Part shown: in pieces, positions 9,263 to 21,800 of the stretch
Layout: every line of letters begins with the position of its first letter
How positions within the stretch are numbered: the first letter of the stretch is position 1
NCBI GenBank assembly: GCA_019671135.1
Contig: JAHRHY010000003.1
Coordinates: 124,001 to 188,000, forward strand
Length of the DNA: 64,000 bases
Direction: 5' to 3'
Source: Linnemannia hyalina
Taxonomy: Eukaryota; Mortierellomycota; Mortierellomycetes; Mortierellales; Mortierellaceae
Notes under the pieces: generated by a model
Database searches by the model: none
Seen by the model: the letters and a program-made list of their open reading frames with translations, nothing else
Told to the model about the DNA's origin: nothing
Program-made: the position numbers and the translations under genes

Positions 9263-11711
9263 TTATTTTCTTTTTTCTGGATTGAGCCATTCAAAGTAAT
9301 TACAGCGGTGATCAGGGCTCTGTCCAATCCTATCGCCATTCGGGCCCACTGGTCTGAAGACACACACACAAAGCAGAAATAGGAGAATGGTAAGCATCAG
9401 ATCATACAATCATATCAGCATAACAGCAACGGCAGCAAGTAGCAGGGAAAACCTACAGGGAACATAAAAAAAACCGCCGCCCTTTGTTAGGTCCCTTCTT
9501 GTTAACGGTATACTCTGTACAGGGCTGGTTATGGAACTTGCATTTGGGGACCGTCTTGGGTGTAAACAGCGTCTGCCATTTAGATGTTGTTGTCTCGCCA
9601 TTGATCGAAAAGGGTAGTACATCCTGAGAGCCCGGGATCCAGTCTGCATAGTCCTGAGGCGAGAAAGTTGATGAGGACGAGGACGGTGCTGCGGTAGTGG
9701 TGGATGTTAGCATGGACAAAGACTCCTGTGAGGAACCGATTGAGGACTCCAGTGATGCCGATATCGCCGTGGGTGAAGGTATAGATTGCTGAAAAGCGCC
9801 ATTGACATTGCTACTATCCTGCTGCTGCTGCTCTGGTAGTTTGCCGCTGCTGGGTGTAGCTTCCTTAGCCGGTTTCTTGGTAGATGCACCAAAGAACGAA
9901 TGCATGGTCTGCTGTCCCGACGGGTTGACAGCGGCGGTTGAGGATTTCTTGGTAGTTGCGGCAGATCCAGGTTTGGCGGTTGACTTGATAGTAGGCTTGG
10001 GTATACTGTCAGGGGTGGACGTCCTAGTTAGTGAGCCAGTTCTTGGTGACGGTGGAGTGCTCGGAAGGGTCGGTGTTGTTGATGGGGAGGCAAAGAACGG
10101 TTTCTTTCTCGGCGCATTACTGTCATCCTCGTTTGTCTGCGCGCCTGCTGGTCGTTTGTTGTCCGAGACAAAGGACACACTCGCTGTCGCTGGTTTGACC
10201 GCTGCTGTTAATGAGCCTGTTGTCAGTGAGCCCGTTGTCGAGGACGCAGGTTTCTTGAAGAAGGCGGACAGTTTCTGTTGTTTTCCAGAAAACTCGTCAA
10301 AGAACCTGGCCGCCAGAGGGTGATCCGTCGTCCCGCCATAAGAGTCCAGAATATCCTGCAGGACACGCTTCCCCTCCTTTAGTGGAGCAAGTTGCTGCAG
10401 CGATGATTCCTGTCCTTCTTGTGTCACAGACTGCTCCTCTTCCTTGCCCAGTACCAACTCAGTGGCCATTTCAGCGACGACCGGGCAGTGGTCTGAACCG
10501 ACGATTTGAGGTTGGCGATCGCAGGATGAGAACCAGGGGAGCAAATTTTCTGTCACAAGGATGTAGTCCAGTCTTGTTCCGTAATTTGAAGGCCTATTCG
10601 GAAAAAAAGAAAGTAAATCAGCACGTTAAATGCTCCGACATGTTTTTTCACCGAGCAGAAATACCAATTCAAAATAATTCACAACCTCAGAAATCCATAC
10701 CTGGCATTGATTTTCGTGTTCCAGCAAGTAAAAGCCCCTCTCTCATCCTTATGAAAAACCCTATACAAATCCGTCAACGGTCCCCCCTGCGTCGCCAAGA
10801 ACGCATTAAACCACCTCCTAGGCTCCGTATTCCCAAACTCATTCTCCCCACTCTCCTTCTTCCACCGTTCCGGATCACAATGATCCAACTCTGTCGGTAC
10901 AACATTCATATCACCCACCACAATGACTTCCTTGCCCTGCGCAATCAGATCCCGGACACGTGCCTCGAGGAGGTGGTAGTATGCCATCTTGAAAGGCCGT
11001 CGTTGGTCGTCCGTCTCGTTGGGACAGTAGAGGTTGAAGAGCACAAAGAATCCGAAATCGAGGATCAACCCGCGCCCTTCATTGTCGAGTTCTGGGAACT
11101 GGGTCATTGTTTCTGCCACCGTCTGCTCGAACGACAACTGCCGCCGTACTCCCATCTCATTGGTGCTGCCTGAAAAGTGCTTATCATCATCGTCACCATC
11201 GTCTCCAAAGTCCACCGGATCATCCGGCTCAAAACTCCTACTCGTCACTGGAAGCGCAGGCGCAGGGACATACCCCGAAAGAATTCCCGAAATCCCCTCC
11301 TCCGCACCCAAGAGCTTGATATGATCCTTGATGTAGATGACAACTCCCGAATATCCTGACTTGGTTCGATGAAAGGACCAGTAAGAGTCATAACCAGGGA
11401 CAAGAGCGATATCTGCATCAAGTTTTGACCTTGAGATTTTTGTTTCCTGAAGACAAATGATGTCTGCTCCAAGGTAGTCCAGGATCTCCTATTTTGTGTG
11501 CGTTTGTATAAAACGACATGGCGAAAAGAGGGGTGTCGGTGAGGAATGGAAGTAGTTGGTTACATGCCGAATAAAGACTTTATTCACCAGAGACGTGAGT
11601 GGAAGGAGAGTAGAGAGGCGGTACCTTGTAGTTCTTGTGGAGGTCGTCGCAGTAGGGGTGGTATTGAGTCAAGGTCCTGATCCCGTTGACATTCCAGGTC
11701 ATGAATTTCAT
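9263..11711 (-). CDS. apn2: AP endonuclease 2 (class II apurinic/apyrimidinic endonuclease with GRF zinc finger)
   Basis: Four exons on the minus strand: 11711-11625, 11488-10701, 10593-9457 and 9353-9263; total 700 aa. Exon 1 starts MKFMTWNVNGIRTL. Catalytic motifs of the exonuclease III fold follow in order: CLQETKI (metal-binding Glu), SGYSGVVIY, LYCPNETDD, VVGDMNVVP (Asp and Asn), TRLDYIL and GSDHCPV (His). After a long S/T/P-rich linker, which contains a QxxMHSFF PIP-box-like motif (QQTMHSFFGAS), comes a zf-GRF: CKFHNQPC and GRRFFLC, completed in exon 4 by HRCNYFEWL. Reading straight through the last intron gives a false stop right after FFLCSL at 9453; splicing at GTAGGT restores the missing Cys. 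The protein removes 3' blocks and cleaves AP sites in base-excision repair. It is convergent with the methyltransferase gene, 93 bases apart. Confidence 0.93.
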
Positions 11712-12035
11712 GGTTGATGCAGGGAATGGATGAAAGAAGATTCACCAAGTCAGTCCATCATCACCGAGAAGAAAAAAACGTTAAAGAAAAATTAAATGTT
11801 TTGGCGGCGTTTATTGTCAACCTTATGATATTGTGTATTGTTTTTTATTTATTCAATGAGAGCGCTGCTTGGACATGGTTGTAAGCGACAAGAAACGCAA
11901 ATCACGCAAGAGGAATGAGGGACAAAGAGTGATATGAAAAAAAGAAAAAAGAAAAAAAAGGTATGCAAAATATATTGGTATGTGCTTGTGTTTGTGCTCG
12001 AGAGTAAGTGTCTGTTGTGCGAAGGTCCAGTCGCT
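11712..12035. promoter_or_regulatory. Spacer between ssl2 (3' end) and apn2 (5' end)
   Basis: A 324-base spacer between co-oriented genes. It should hold the apn2 promoter and the ssl2 terminator. A-rich tracts at 11770-11800 and 11935-11960 stand out; no other gene is seen. Confidence 0.4.
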
Positions 12036-15000
12036 TTACTTCTTGTTGTAATACTTCTTGAAGAGTGCATGGTGCTCCCCCTTGTCCCTGTTCTTGTCTT
12101 TATCCTTCATGTTCACCGGCTTGTTGTACTCGATATAGGCCATCTGATCCCCTCCGCTCAAACTCTTGAGGCCTCCAACAGATCGTCTGGCTCCGTTCGA
12201 GCCTCCAGCGACAGAACTGCCAACATGGCTTAGGATCGATCCCCCACCAGCACCAGTGCGCCGGACAGTGTTTCCAGTCAAATCATAGTCATCGTGCTCA
12301 ACATCGGCGTTCATGTCGGCTGCGCTCTCCTGTGCCAGCAATACCGTCTGTAAAAGACTCAGCTGCTCCGCAGGCGTCGAGTAGACCAAGTCCTGCTCCT
12401 GGTCCATTCCATCAAGGTTGGTGATAACCTTGAACGCATATCCCTGGTCAATCAAAAACTGCTGGCGCTTGGTCGAATAATACATCTCCTGCGTGTCCTT
12501 TGAGACCAACGAGTAAAAGAAGGCGTTGAATCCCTCATCGTTCCTGCGCTTGGCTCGCAGAATACGTCCCAAACGCTGTGCTTCCTGACGACGAGATCCG
12601 TAGTGAGACGAGACCTGAATCAAACAGGTGGCCTCGGGCAGATCGATGGACGTATCTCCGACCTTGGACAGGAAGATTGTGTTGATCTGGGGATTGTGTT
12701 GGAAGTTTTGCAGGATACGGACACGCTCCTGCTGACTCGTCTCACCGTAAATAAACGGCTTCTCCAGTTTGCGGGCATAGGCGACCAATGCAAACACATT
12801 ATCCGAGAATACAATAATCTTGTCGCCGCGCTCCTCGTGGTACCGGATCAGATATTGGCAGGCCTGGAACTTGTTGGGGTTCATGACATACAACAGAGCG
12901 CGTTTACGAGAGTTCTCGCGAAGGTACTCGCGGTAGAAAGCAGGGGTCATCGGGCACCAGACTTCGGCACACTGGACGTTCGCAATGTGTCCTCGAGAGG
13001 CCAGATCCATCCAGTTGGCCTCGTACAGTTTAGGTCCGATCAAAAAGTTGAGATCGTCAATCTTTTCATCCTCTCGAACCAGCGTGGCCGTCAGACCGAG
13101 CTTGGCGTGGGCGGCAATCGTTGTCAAGACCTTACGGAACATGTTGGCAGGGACGACGTGCACCTCATCCAGTAACAAGAAGCCCCACTCCTGACTCCTC
13201 AGAAACTTCATCATCTTCTCGGCATCGTGAGATCGGTTTCGTGTGTTGGCAACCATACTGTAGGTCGAGATGACGATTCCGGATGCTCCCAAGAACTTTT
13301 CCTTTTGATCCGCCGTGAACAGTGCAATCTGATGGGGCTTGATGTTGGACCAGAGCAAGAACTGCTGCTTCCACTGCAACACCGACACCGACGACGTGCA
13401 CAGAACAAGCGTGTTCTTCTTGACTGTACACGCTGCAGTGATGCCGACAAGAGTTTTACCGGCACCGCAGGGCAATACAATGATTCCTGAACGAGCACGG
13501 CCGTTACCAAACATCTTGCTTAGAGACTTTTCTTGGTACTGTGTAGCGCAAAAGTAAAAATCAATAATTAGTCGCGTCATTTCTAACTGCTGGCATTGTC
13601 GTCGTGTCACAATGTACTTTCAGAGTAACCTACGGGGCGAATCACGGTGATGGGCTTGAGATCCATCTCCAGGTTAGGGTTTCTGGTGTCGTTCCTGAAG
13701 TCGTACTCTTCAAGCATAGGGTAGTCGAGCTCGTTACATCTCTTCTTGACGATCTATTCTTACAAAAGGTGACGTGACATTTCAGATGTTTAGACACTGC
13801 TTTTCATATACAAAACAGGGTGAGATCCGTTGCAACCGAACGAAAAGTGTTACCTCAACTGAGCTGGAACCAATCTCGAACGAGTGTACATCGTCCGGTT
13901 CAATGTCATCGTCATCCTTGTCCAAACCGACAACAGCAAAGATCTCATCCTCGCTTCGTGCACTTGTACCAGCTCCATTGGCAGGCTTGTTGGGGTCAGG
14001 GACGTCCTTCTTGATTCCTGGAATTGTCAGATCCTTGGCGTTGGGCGCCTTTCCTGTAATCAACCCACCTGCAGCGCTGGCGTCCTCATCGCCAACGACA
14101 CGCGCCTCTCTGATAACCTGATCCCTGAGCAACTTCTGCAACATCTCTGGGTGAGACGACTCGACAAAGTACCGGTTGTGCTTCAGGACCAGTTTCACTT
14201 TTCCGTATGATAATGTGCAATCACGGATGAGTCCCAGGATACTCTCGGGAACAGGAACCTTGGAGAGACGACTCAGCACTTCGATGATATCTTCAGTCTC
14301 CAGTCCGACAGACACGGCAGCATAGAGAGAGTATGGCGTCAATCGGTACTCGTGGATGTGCGAAGGTCTAGATTCAAGTCGAAGGATCATCTTAGTTACT
14401 TGAACAGGCATAATATCGTAATCACATCGCTCGACAATATCAGACGAGATATCGTTTTGATCGTCATACCTGCTAACGGGCTCGGCAATAGTAATCAGAA
14501 AGTCGATAGCCTTTTCCGCGATGGGCGAGAACCCTTCCAGAATAATGTGTCCATCCTCGGTAATCCACAGTGGTCGCGACTCATGGTCTTGTTTGAGAGG
14601 GAGCCAAGTGTAGTCGTGGTTGCCAAAGATTTTAGACACACTGTCCCTTTGGAAGTTGTGCGATTGTGACACGACGTCCATTGTCGCGTGCTTGGGAACT
14701 ATTTCGACATGAATACCAATGATAACGACCCCGTCAGCTTCAATGCCAAGTACAAGGAGTTCACAAGCAGTCTCATCAAGATAACTGTTGTCAAAGAACA
14801 ATAACAACTCAGCCTTTCTTACCATTTAGCATGCTCGAGTAATCTTCATTCGTATCATCGTCCTCCATCTCGGGGTTATCGACATCATGCATAGGCCCTT
14901 GCTCGCGACGACGTCTGCTCGGCTTCTCGCCGTCTGAAAGTTAACGCAAATGAATTAAAGACAAACAAAATAAACGTCGTCAGTGCTGTGTCCACGGCAC

Positions 15001-15180
15001 ACTGGCTCAGCATATAAAATAAAAAATGGTGGCGACACGATTCAACATGAAGGGGGAACACTCAGAGAAGCCAAGAATGCAAAGTGACGAAAGACTAATG
15101 AGGTGCCTTCGGTCAACGATGTCAGCGCAACAGCTACAGCAAACAAGCATACCATCGGATGGTCCTCGCTTGGTAGCCAT
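12036..15180 (-). CDS. ssl2: TFIIH DNA helicase/translocase subunit XPB (Ssl2/Rad25)
   Basis: Six exons: 15180-15153, 14933-14823, 14698-14470, 14367-13854, 13753-13634 and 13538-12036; 834 aa, close to yeast Ssl2 (843). The N-terminal part carries the XPB damage-recognition-like region ([39 protein letters not shown]). Exon 5 gives [20 protein letters not shown]. The helicase core has motif [10 protein letters not shown], motif [12 protein letters not shown] (the XPB-type DEVH box), motif [15 protein letters not shown] including the RED element, and motif [14 protein letters not shown]. The protein is the ATP-dependent translocase of TFIIH, needed for promoter opening and nucleotide-excision repair. 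Exons 1-2 encode a charged leader ([10 protein letters not shown]). The 102-base intron after EPVS is in frame and open, so an unspliced reading would add 34 residues absent from the family. Confidence 0.96.
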
Positions 15181-15518
15181 GGTATGTGTTGCTGTGTGGA
15201 GAAGAGCTTTGGCTCAGAGTCTGAAAAGTAAAAAAAAAAAGGCGTGCTACTATATGTCTCTCTACTCCTTAATAATCCTTGCAGGTGGCTGAAGAGTCCG
15301 TTTGTACAGGGTGAGGAAGGGACGAGTGAAAGAGAGAAAAAGAGGAATGGTTACAAGGAATTGAAAGACGGATCGTGGTCCAATTTATAGCCGTTTTCAA
15401 GCCCCTTAACTTTCATCAAAGCAACTGTCAATCGATGACATATCCAAGCCTCTAAGTGCCGCGCGATTTTGTTTCTTTTTTTTTTTTTATTCCGGTGCTG
15501 AGTTCGGCTCTGTGCACC
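15181..15518. promoter_or_regulatory. ssl2 5' flank and 3' flank of the bromodomain gene
   Basis: A 338-base spacer. No gene seen. It has a poly-T run at 15475-15490 next to the bromodomain gene stop and A-rich sequence close to the ssl2 start. Confidence 0.4.
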
Positions 15519-18249
15519 TCACTCAATGGGGGTTATCTCCATGCCGGAGCTCTTCCTCCGCCTACTCGATGGCTGCCCACTCGAACTTGACGTCGTTCCT
15601 AGTAACCCATCCGATCCTGCTGTCCGAGTCGTAGGTGTAGTCGAACTCGAGGCGTTTCCTGAGCCTCCCGTGCCTCCAGATACGCCAGTTGGCGCAAACG
15701 ACTGCGAGCTCTTGAAGTTCTTGATGATCTGCTCCACCTCCGTCATCATCGCCATTGCCATCTGATACACCTCCGTGTCCTCGCCATTGTACATCAGCGC
15801 ATTCATGAACATCAACAGCACATCCCGGTGGAACTCGTCTGCGTTGGTAATTTGCTATTTGGAACAAGACCCATACAATAAAAACAATCCACATTGTTAG
15901 TAAGTCACTCACGACACAAAACATCTTTGCTATGACCAGCAACTTAAGGTAAGAAATGGTAGAAAGGCGCTTACACCATCCCGGATCCGCTCCTTGATGC
16001 TTTTGAGATCCATTGGCCGCTTGATCATGAGGTAGTATCCGGGTGCATCGTGTTCCTTGATAGGTTGCATAAACACCGCTCCGTATCGGTGGTTAGTAAT
16101 TTCGGTCCAGATGATCATGAGGATCTTTTTCCACTTTTTGTCGTCCATCTGGTTCCGCTGGTCTGACATGTTACTGACACTCTCTGTCGCCTCGCTGTCG
16201 GAGCTGTTGTAGCCATCCTCGACGTCGGCACCGCCTCGTCCGGATCGCCTTTTACGCTTCACAGGGACACTCGTCTTGATTTTCCTTGGCTTTTTGGGTG
16301 ACTTGGTGACCGCCTCCTCTTCCTCTTCCTCTTCCTCGTCCGCACTGGTGGCACCCTCGTCATTTCCATCCTTTGCTGCATCTTCTTCCTCCTCCTCCTC
16401 CTCCTCCTGCTCGGTGTCATTCGTCGGATCCTCAGACTTTACGGCCACATCCTCGTCCATTTTGGAACCGTCGCCAGCTTCGGAAGATCCATCAGGGCTT
16501 CCTCTCGATTCTACTTCCATCTCCCGATCAGCGTTCTCATCCTTATCTGCCTCCTCGTCCTCTTCTTCGTCTGCCTCTTCGTTTGCCTCCTTGTCCACCT
16601 CCTCTTCCTTGACGGAGTCTCCTTCCTTGACCTGATCGCTCTCATCAACCTCGCTATCGTCCTTTGTTTTGTCGCCTGCTGGTGAGGATGAAACTGGCTC
16701 CTTTTTTGGTGTGTCGTCTTCCTCTCCATTCTCCTCGTCCTCATCCTCTTCCTCTTCCATGGCTCCAGGTGGCGACAAATCTGAAGCCGAAGTTGGTGAG
16801 CTTGCGATGGATCCATTGTCGACCTCCACCTTCAAATTGCTTCCTTCATCCTGAACCGTTGTGCTTTTAATGACCTCAACCGGTGTGACCGCTTCCGATA
16901 CAACTGAGGGCGAATCCGTCGAGGTGATATCCTCCATCTCAACGTCTTCATCAACGTCTCCTGCCGCTGGTGTGTTGCTCAAAGCTACTGGCGTCGGAGC
17001 CGAGACGACTGGAGTTTCCGAGGTAGATTCTGGTTCGCCGGCCTCTTCCATCTCCACATCCTTTAGCTCACTTCGTGTCTGATTCTCCAACACCTCTTCT
17101 GTGCTGGATGCTGTTGATGTGACCGGTTGTTCCACCTTTGGGGCGGCCTCCTGCATAGCTTGGCTGGCATCCTCCGGTTTCTCCAATGAGGTTAATGATA
17201 CGGGTGAAGACAGAGGTAAGGGAGCAGCTGTATCGATCTGGAGTGGTTCGCCGTCCTGTTGCGGTTGCTGACTAGTCTCTGCAGACAATGTTGCCGCCTC
17301 GTTGGTAGATGGTTCAGGCTCTTGTTCTGGTTCTGGTGGTGGTGGGTTCTTCTTGAGCTCTTCTTCCAGTTGATTGTCCCATTTTCCCTGCCGAATGTCG
17401 TCCAGCTCAGCCACTAATGCCCTGAACCGTTCCTCGTCCTTGCGGATAAGCGCTTTGATCTCAAGTATCCGTTGGTTATAAAGTTGACCGGCAAGCTTCA
17501 CTACTGTCGGGATGTCTACGTGGCGAGAGTTGAAGAAAAAGCGACAAACGGGTTGGCTATTCAATTCATAACTTCCAGGGGTATTGATTGAGCATACATA
17601 TGCGCAACGTGTCCTCTAATAACAATGAAAATAAAAGTCCAGGAGGTAAACGCACCTGCATCGTTGGCGCGTGTTTGTTTCGACCGACTGCTGGTGCAAT
17701 AGCCATTAAGAAGCAGATGTGATTAGTATGAAGGCTTCGCTGTATTCCTTTTGACTTTTGAAGAATTTCCCAATAAGACGTGTTCGACTGTTGGGGCGGT
17801 CGATCATGCCGTTGCCACTTACGTTTCCGTCTCAAGGTTTTCCAGGAGCAGGGTATATTGAATAGCACAACTCTAATAGCATCAAATCAAGAGGCGACAG
17901 AGAGGTGCGTGAGTATTAGTGCGAAACCAAAGTCGACACGCGTGTGGGGGGTGTATGTGGGTTGAGGTTGAGCGGTATTTGTTTGTGGCTTACACGCCAT
18001 ATGACGGAGAGACACGTAAAAAATGAAGAGAGAAACAAGGGGGGGTACCTTTTGAGAAAAGAAGTTGCTGGAGCGGTGGATTTGTGGGTGTCCTTTGATG
18101 GTGCGCGCGATGGCAACCCAGTTTGTGTCGCCGCACTTGTAGATGGCTTGGGCAAGAATCAGGTTTTCAAGGACGGACCATGGCTCCGAGTCGCTCTTGA
18201 TGTCTGCTGCTGCTGTTATTGATGTTGGTGTTGTGGTTACGTCTGACAT
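15519..18249 (-). CDS. BRD8/Bdc1-like bromodomain protein, probable NuA4 histone acetyltransferase subunit
   Basis: Five exons: 18249-18049, 17872-17823, 17690-17656, 17515-15975 and 15854-15519; 720 aa. The N-terminus has the SANT-like region typical of BRD8 (WSVLENLILAQAIYKCGDTN, WVAIARTIKGHP, NFFSQK, then SCAIQYTLLLENLE), followed by a helical KDEERFRALVAELDDIRQGK coiled-coil-like stretch. The middle (~190-480) is strongly acidic with long E/D runs and S/T. A basic KRKRRSGRGG patch precedes a C-terminal bromodomain (~553-655: WKKILMIIWTEITNHRYGAV, IKRPMDLKSIKERIRDG, EFHRDVLLMFMNALMYN with the acetyl-lysine-reading Asn). The exon 4 donor is set at GTAAGC so that RDG joins QITNADEF in phase. 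In animals and fission yeast such proteins are NuA4/TIP60 subunits; that role is inferred. A (CA)n tract ends 5 bases before the start codon. Confidence 0.87.
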
Positions 18250-18251
18250 GC

Positions 18252-18253
<2 letters not shown>

Positions 18254-18294
<41 letters not shown>
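18254..18294. repeat. (GT)n / (CA)n microsatellite next to a start codon
   Basis: About 20 uninterrupted GT units on the plus strand. On the coding strand this is a (CA)20 tract in the 5' leader of the bromodomain gene, ending just 5 bases before its ATG at 18247-18249. Confidence 0.95.
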
Positions 18295-18297
<3 letters not shown>

Positions 18298-18824
18298 AGA
18301 ATGTATGTTTTTTTGCGTCTATTGTTATTTTAGGCGCTGTACGTGATTATTGTTGCTTGGAGGGGAAAAAGGATTGCACAAAAAAAGCTCGTGTGTTTGG
18401 CTGGCGTCGTCGTAAGAGGGCGGGAAGATGGGTGGGCAAAAAGAAATTAAGAGAAAGAAAACAAAAGGATGAGTTGTTTGATGTGAGTGCACGTCTTTAA
18501 GGATGGCCAGGAGTGTTGGCAAGAGTGGAGTTAGGAAAAAAAAAGAGCAACGTAGTCGCGAGAACAGAAAAGAAAGGAAAGGACAACAAAACGGGAATCA
18601 GCCAAAGAGGGACGAGCAGGGACGGGTAGATGATGACTCGACTCGATAGCACACAGAACACACATAGCAATCGCACAACAAACACCCCACAACGCTCAAC
18701 AAACGACAGCGACTTGAAGCGAAGTGGAAGTCTGTTTACGACATCGAAAAGTGACTGGTGTTTTCTAACTGACGATTAGAGTTCTCTTTATTTGCACACG
18801 GCCCTAGACATCGATCGGACTCGC
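18295..18824. promoter_or_regulatory. Upstream region of the bromodomain gene
   Basis: No gene seen. The coding strand is pyrimidine-rich (18410-18640), as expected for the promoter of the minus-strand bromodomain gene. It also contains the terminator side of the exportin gene. Confidence 0.45.
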
Positions 18825-21800
18825 TCATTCGTCAAACAGAGACGCCAGCCCATCGCCAATATCCTCGTACTGCTCAGAGTCCATAACGTTTTGCGAGGGA
18901 CGCTCGTACGATCCTGCAATGGTTCGAACTGGCACTGGCTTATCGCCTTGCTCCTTTTGCTTGAACCATTCCGACTTGGCGACCTACAAAACAAAGTCAA
19001 CGTGCGCGTGTGTAAATAAGTGAGATCAAAGAGCCAACTTCTATATCATAAAATGACCCAGGCGAGACTCACCCCGATGATGCCTTGCAGAAAGTTGCGG
19101 ACAAGAGCATGCTTCTTGGTTTTGTTCGTAGTCATAGACAGTTCTTGCTCAAATGCCTATTAAATACGTATTCAGGTTAATGAGTTGACACTTGCTACTT
19201 TCCATTAGCATTTTTAGCGGCAGGAAATCATAGTGGCGCTGCAATACCTCAAGTCTGGAAGCGTCGGCACCCGATGCTCGCTGAAAGACGGCCTTGGGTG
19301 CCTCATTAAAGGCTCGCACCTCGACGTACACTTCCGTGATAAGCAAAATCAGCTTCTCTTGTCCTTCTTGATGGTATGGGTCGTGGAGGGCCTCCAAGGC
19401 AGCTTGAAGGACCATGGTCGCAAAGTCACCGATGATGGTCTGCGTCCTTGGATACGACTGCACAAGAGCACCCAAGACACATAACGCTGTCTCTGCAGAG
19501 CGAGTACAGCTCTTGGTGTCCTTGTAGGTGATGATTCGACAGAAAAGAGGGATCACGGACTGAGCGATGGCATTGTTGGACAGGATGTACAAGGCAAGGG
19601 GTGTCAACTCCTTGAGCGTGCCAGATGCGCCGGCGCCCTTTTGACGTCCAAAATCAAGGACGGCAAAGAGAAAGTTGGCCACATAGTACGTCAAGTCCCT
19701 GAGCATCATCTCCTTGACGATCTCGTCAGATACATCCAAGTCCTCTGGATCATCTTGCTCGTCCATAACCAGTCCGTCAGCAGCAGCCGCCTTCCAGTCT
19801 CGTTCAAGTCGTTGGTCAAGGTATGGGAAAAGCACTACCAACAAATGCGAAAGCGTTGAATCCATGTACTCTGCCGGGCAGTTGATCACAATGGGTAGTA
19901 CCGCAGAATTAATAAGCAGCCGCAGTTGTCGGTTAGTGAGATTCTCGACATGCTCAAAGAGGGACTGCTCGAGAATCGTCTGAAGAGAAGGAATCGAGTA
20001 AAACGCGGCGCCAAGGGTAGTGAGCTGAGCCAAGAACTTGTAGCAGTGATCGCGTAGGACCGAGAGCCATGTCTTGAGATCGGCAATAAGTTTGATCACA
20101 GTCAGTGCCGACTCTCCTGAAGTGGATCTTGGAGCTTTCCCTGTCACCATGAATTCCTTCTCCTCCGGAGACAACACCAGCACACGGTTCATCTCAGGAG
20201 AAAGTCCAGCCCAAGCTTGCTCGTCGCATATTGCGTTCAGGCAGCGGATGGTGGAGAGTAGGTTAGGCAACATTGGCCCTAAATACGCAGCCCAGAGTTC
20301 TTTCCTGGTGCTCTCCTTTGAATCCATTGTCTCTCTCATAAATGTCACAAGCGCATCGACAGACCATGACAACAATGCGCGGCGTTGAGCAATGGCTGTC
20401 CCCAGCTGCCCGACCTCTTGTCCCTGAAGATTCTTGCTCGATGCTTCCGACAGCTCCATTGCTCCAATGAATGCCATAAACTTGGCAGGATCAGAAAGAA
20501 TATCCTCTAGTTCTGCCGACTGGAAACCGAGAGCCACTGGACCAACCACTTTTTCGAAAATGGTGCTGCGTTCCAAGGCCATGCCAGCATTAAATCCAAT
20601 GACAAGCTGGAAACTGAGAAGCGTCTTCTTCTCTCCCCCGGAGATGGCGCCCTGTTGAATCAAACGCTGGATTGCTGCGTCGATTTCTCCATAGATCGGG
20701 AAGAGTGTGTTGGGAATGGCCTTGCCAATCTTGACCAAGGTAATTCCAGAACGATGGCGCAACTCGCGGACTTCCAGATATCCTTTGCTTGACACTGGAT
20801 ACTCGACGGATTTGAAGAGCTAAAGATACAAATTGTCATAACGTCAGAGAAACAACTCAGGAACGTGCATATCATGTTGCCTCTGTCACTATCAGAAACA
20901 ACAAGTACCTTGTCCAGGCAACGGAATAAAAGAGTGGAGTTCAACTTGAACATATCGGTGTAGGACGACAGAGATGCGGCAATCCTCTCCAATGCTGCTG
21001 GACACTACATAAACACATGGGGAGACGTGTTAGTCCTACCTATCTGAGTCGTTATCAAAGTGTCAACGGATGAATATAGTGTTTCACTGCATAGACATAC
21101 CTTGCCATCGTACTCAATGAGCAACCCTAGGAGAGCGTTCATAGCCGCTAGAATCTGTGTTTCAAAAAAAAAAAGTTTCTGTCAGCTCATGAAAATATAT
21201 ATGGCGCAAGTTTGTAGCGATCACACTGGTTCCTATCCACATCATACCTCTGCAGACTGTGGGTTGGCGTTGTCGTTGATAATATCGGTAAGACTAGATA
21301 TAGCAACCTCCATCAAGGTGAGTACACCGTCGAATGTCTGGAACTGAATCGTATTCTTGACTATTGATACAGTGGGCAGAACGTGTAAGGTTAGACAAGC
21401 GAACAATTGTCTGAATCAAGAGGCGATACATGGAGCGTGCGTTATGAACTTACCATTCGTGGAAGCTGGAAACTCGATTTTCAATGCGTCCGAGACCTTG
21501 TTGGCTACCCAAACAAAAGCGGGTAGGGGTACGATCGGCACACCAAGGTGGATGACATCGACAGCCTTTTGAAAGATGCTGCCAACTTTGGTACGAAAGT
21601 CGGAGGGGGATTCAAAGTCTTGGGCGACAAAGTGCGCATAGGCTGGATCTGATTCTCTCCTGTACTCAAAATCCTTTGCAAGAACGCCAGAGTAGAGTTC
21701 TAGGAGGGGTGGAATGAACGCATGAACAGTAGGCTCCTACTCGAGACAGCAATGGCATGATCAGAATATTAGTGACAACATCGAACCTGTTGAATCATAT

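Noticed and set aside
12603..13175. 190-codon plus-strand frame inside ssl2
   Set aside because: Exactly antisense to conserved helicase motifs.
13739..14825. A single uninterrupted N-terminal ssl2 exon
   Set aside because: It would keep an intron (14368-14469) as 34 residues that break the conserved [14 protein letters not shown] region and would also drop the first two exons.
16276..16635. Plus-strand Ser-rich frame in the bromodomain gene
   Set aside because: It is the reverse of the Glu/Asp-rich coding tract.
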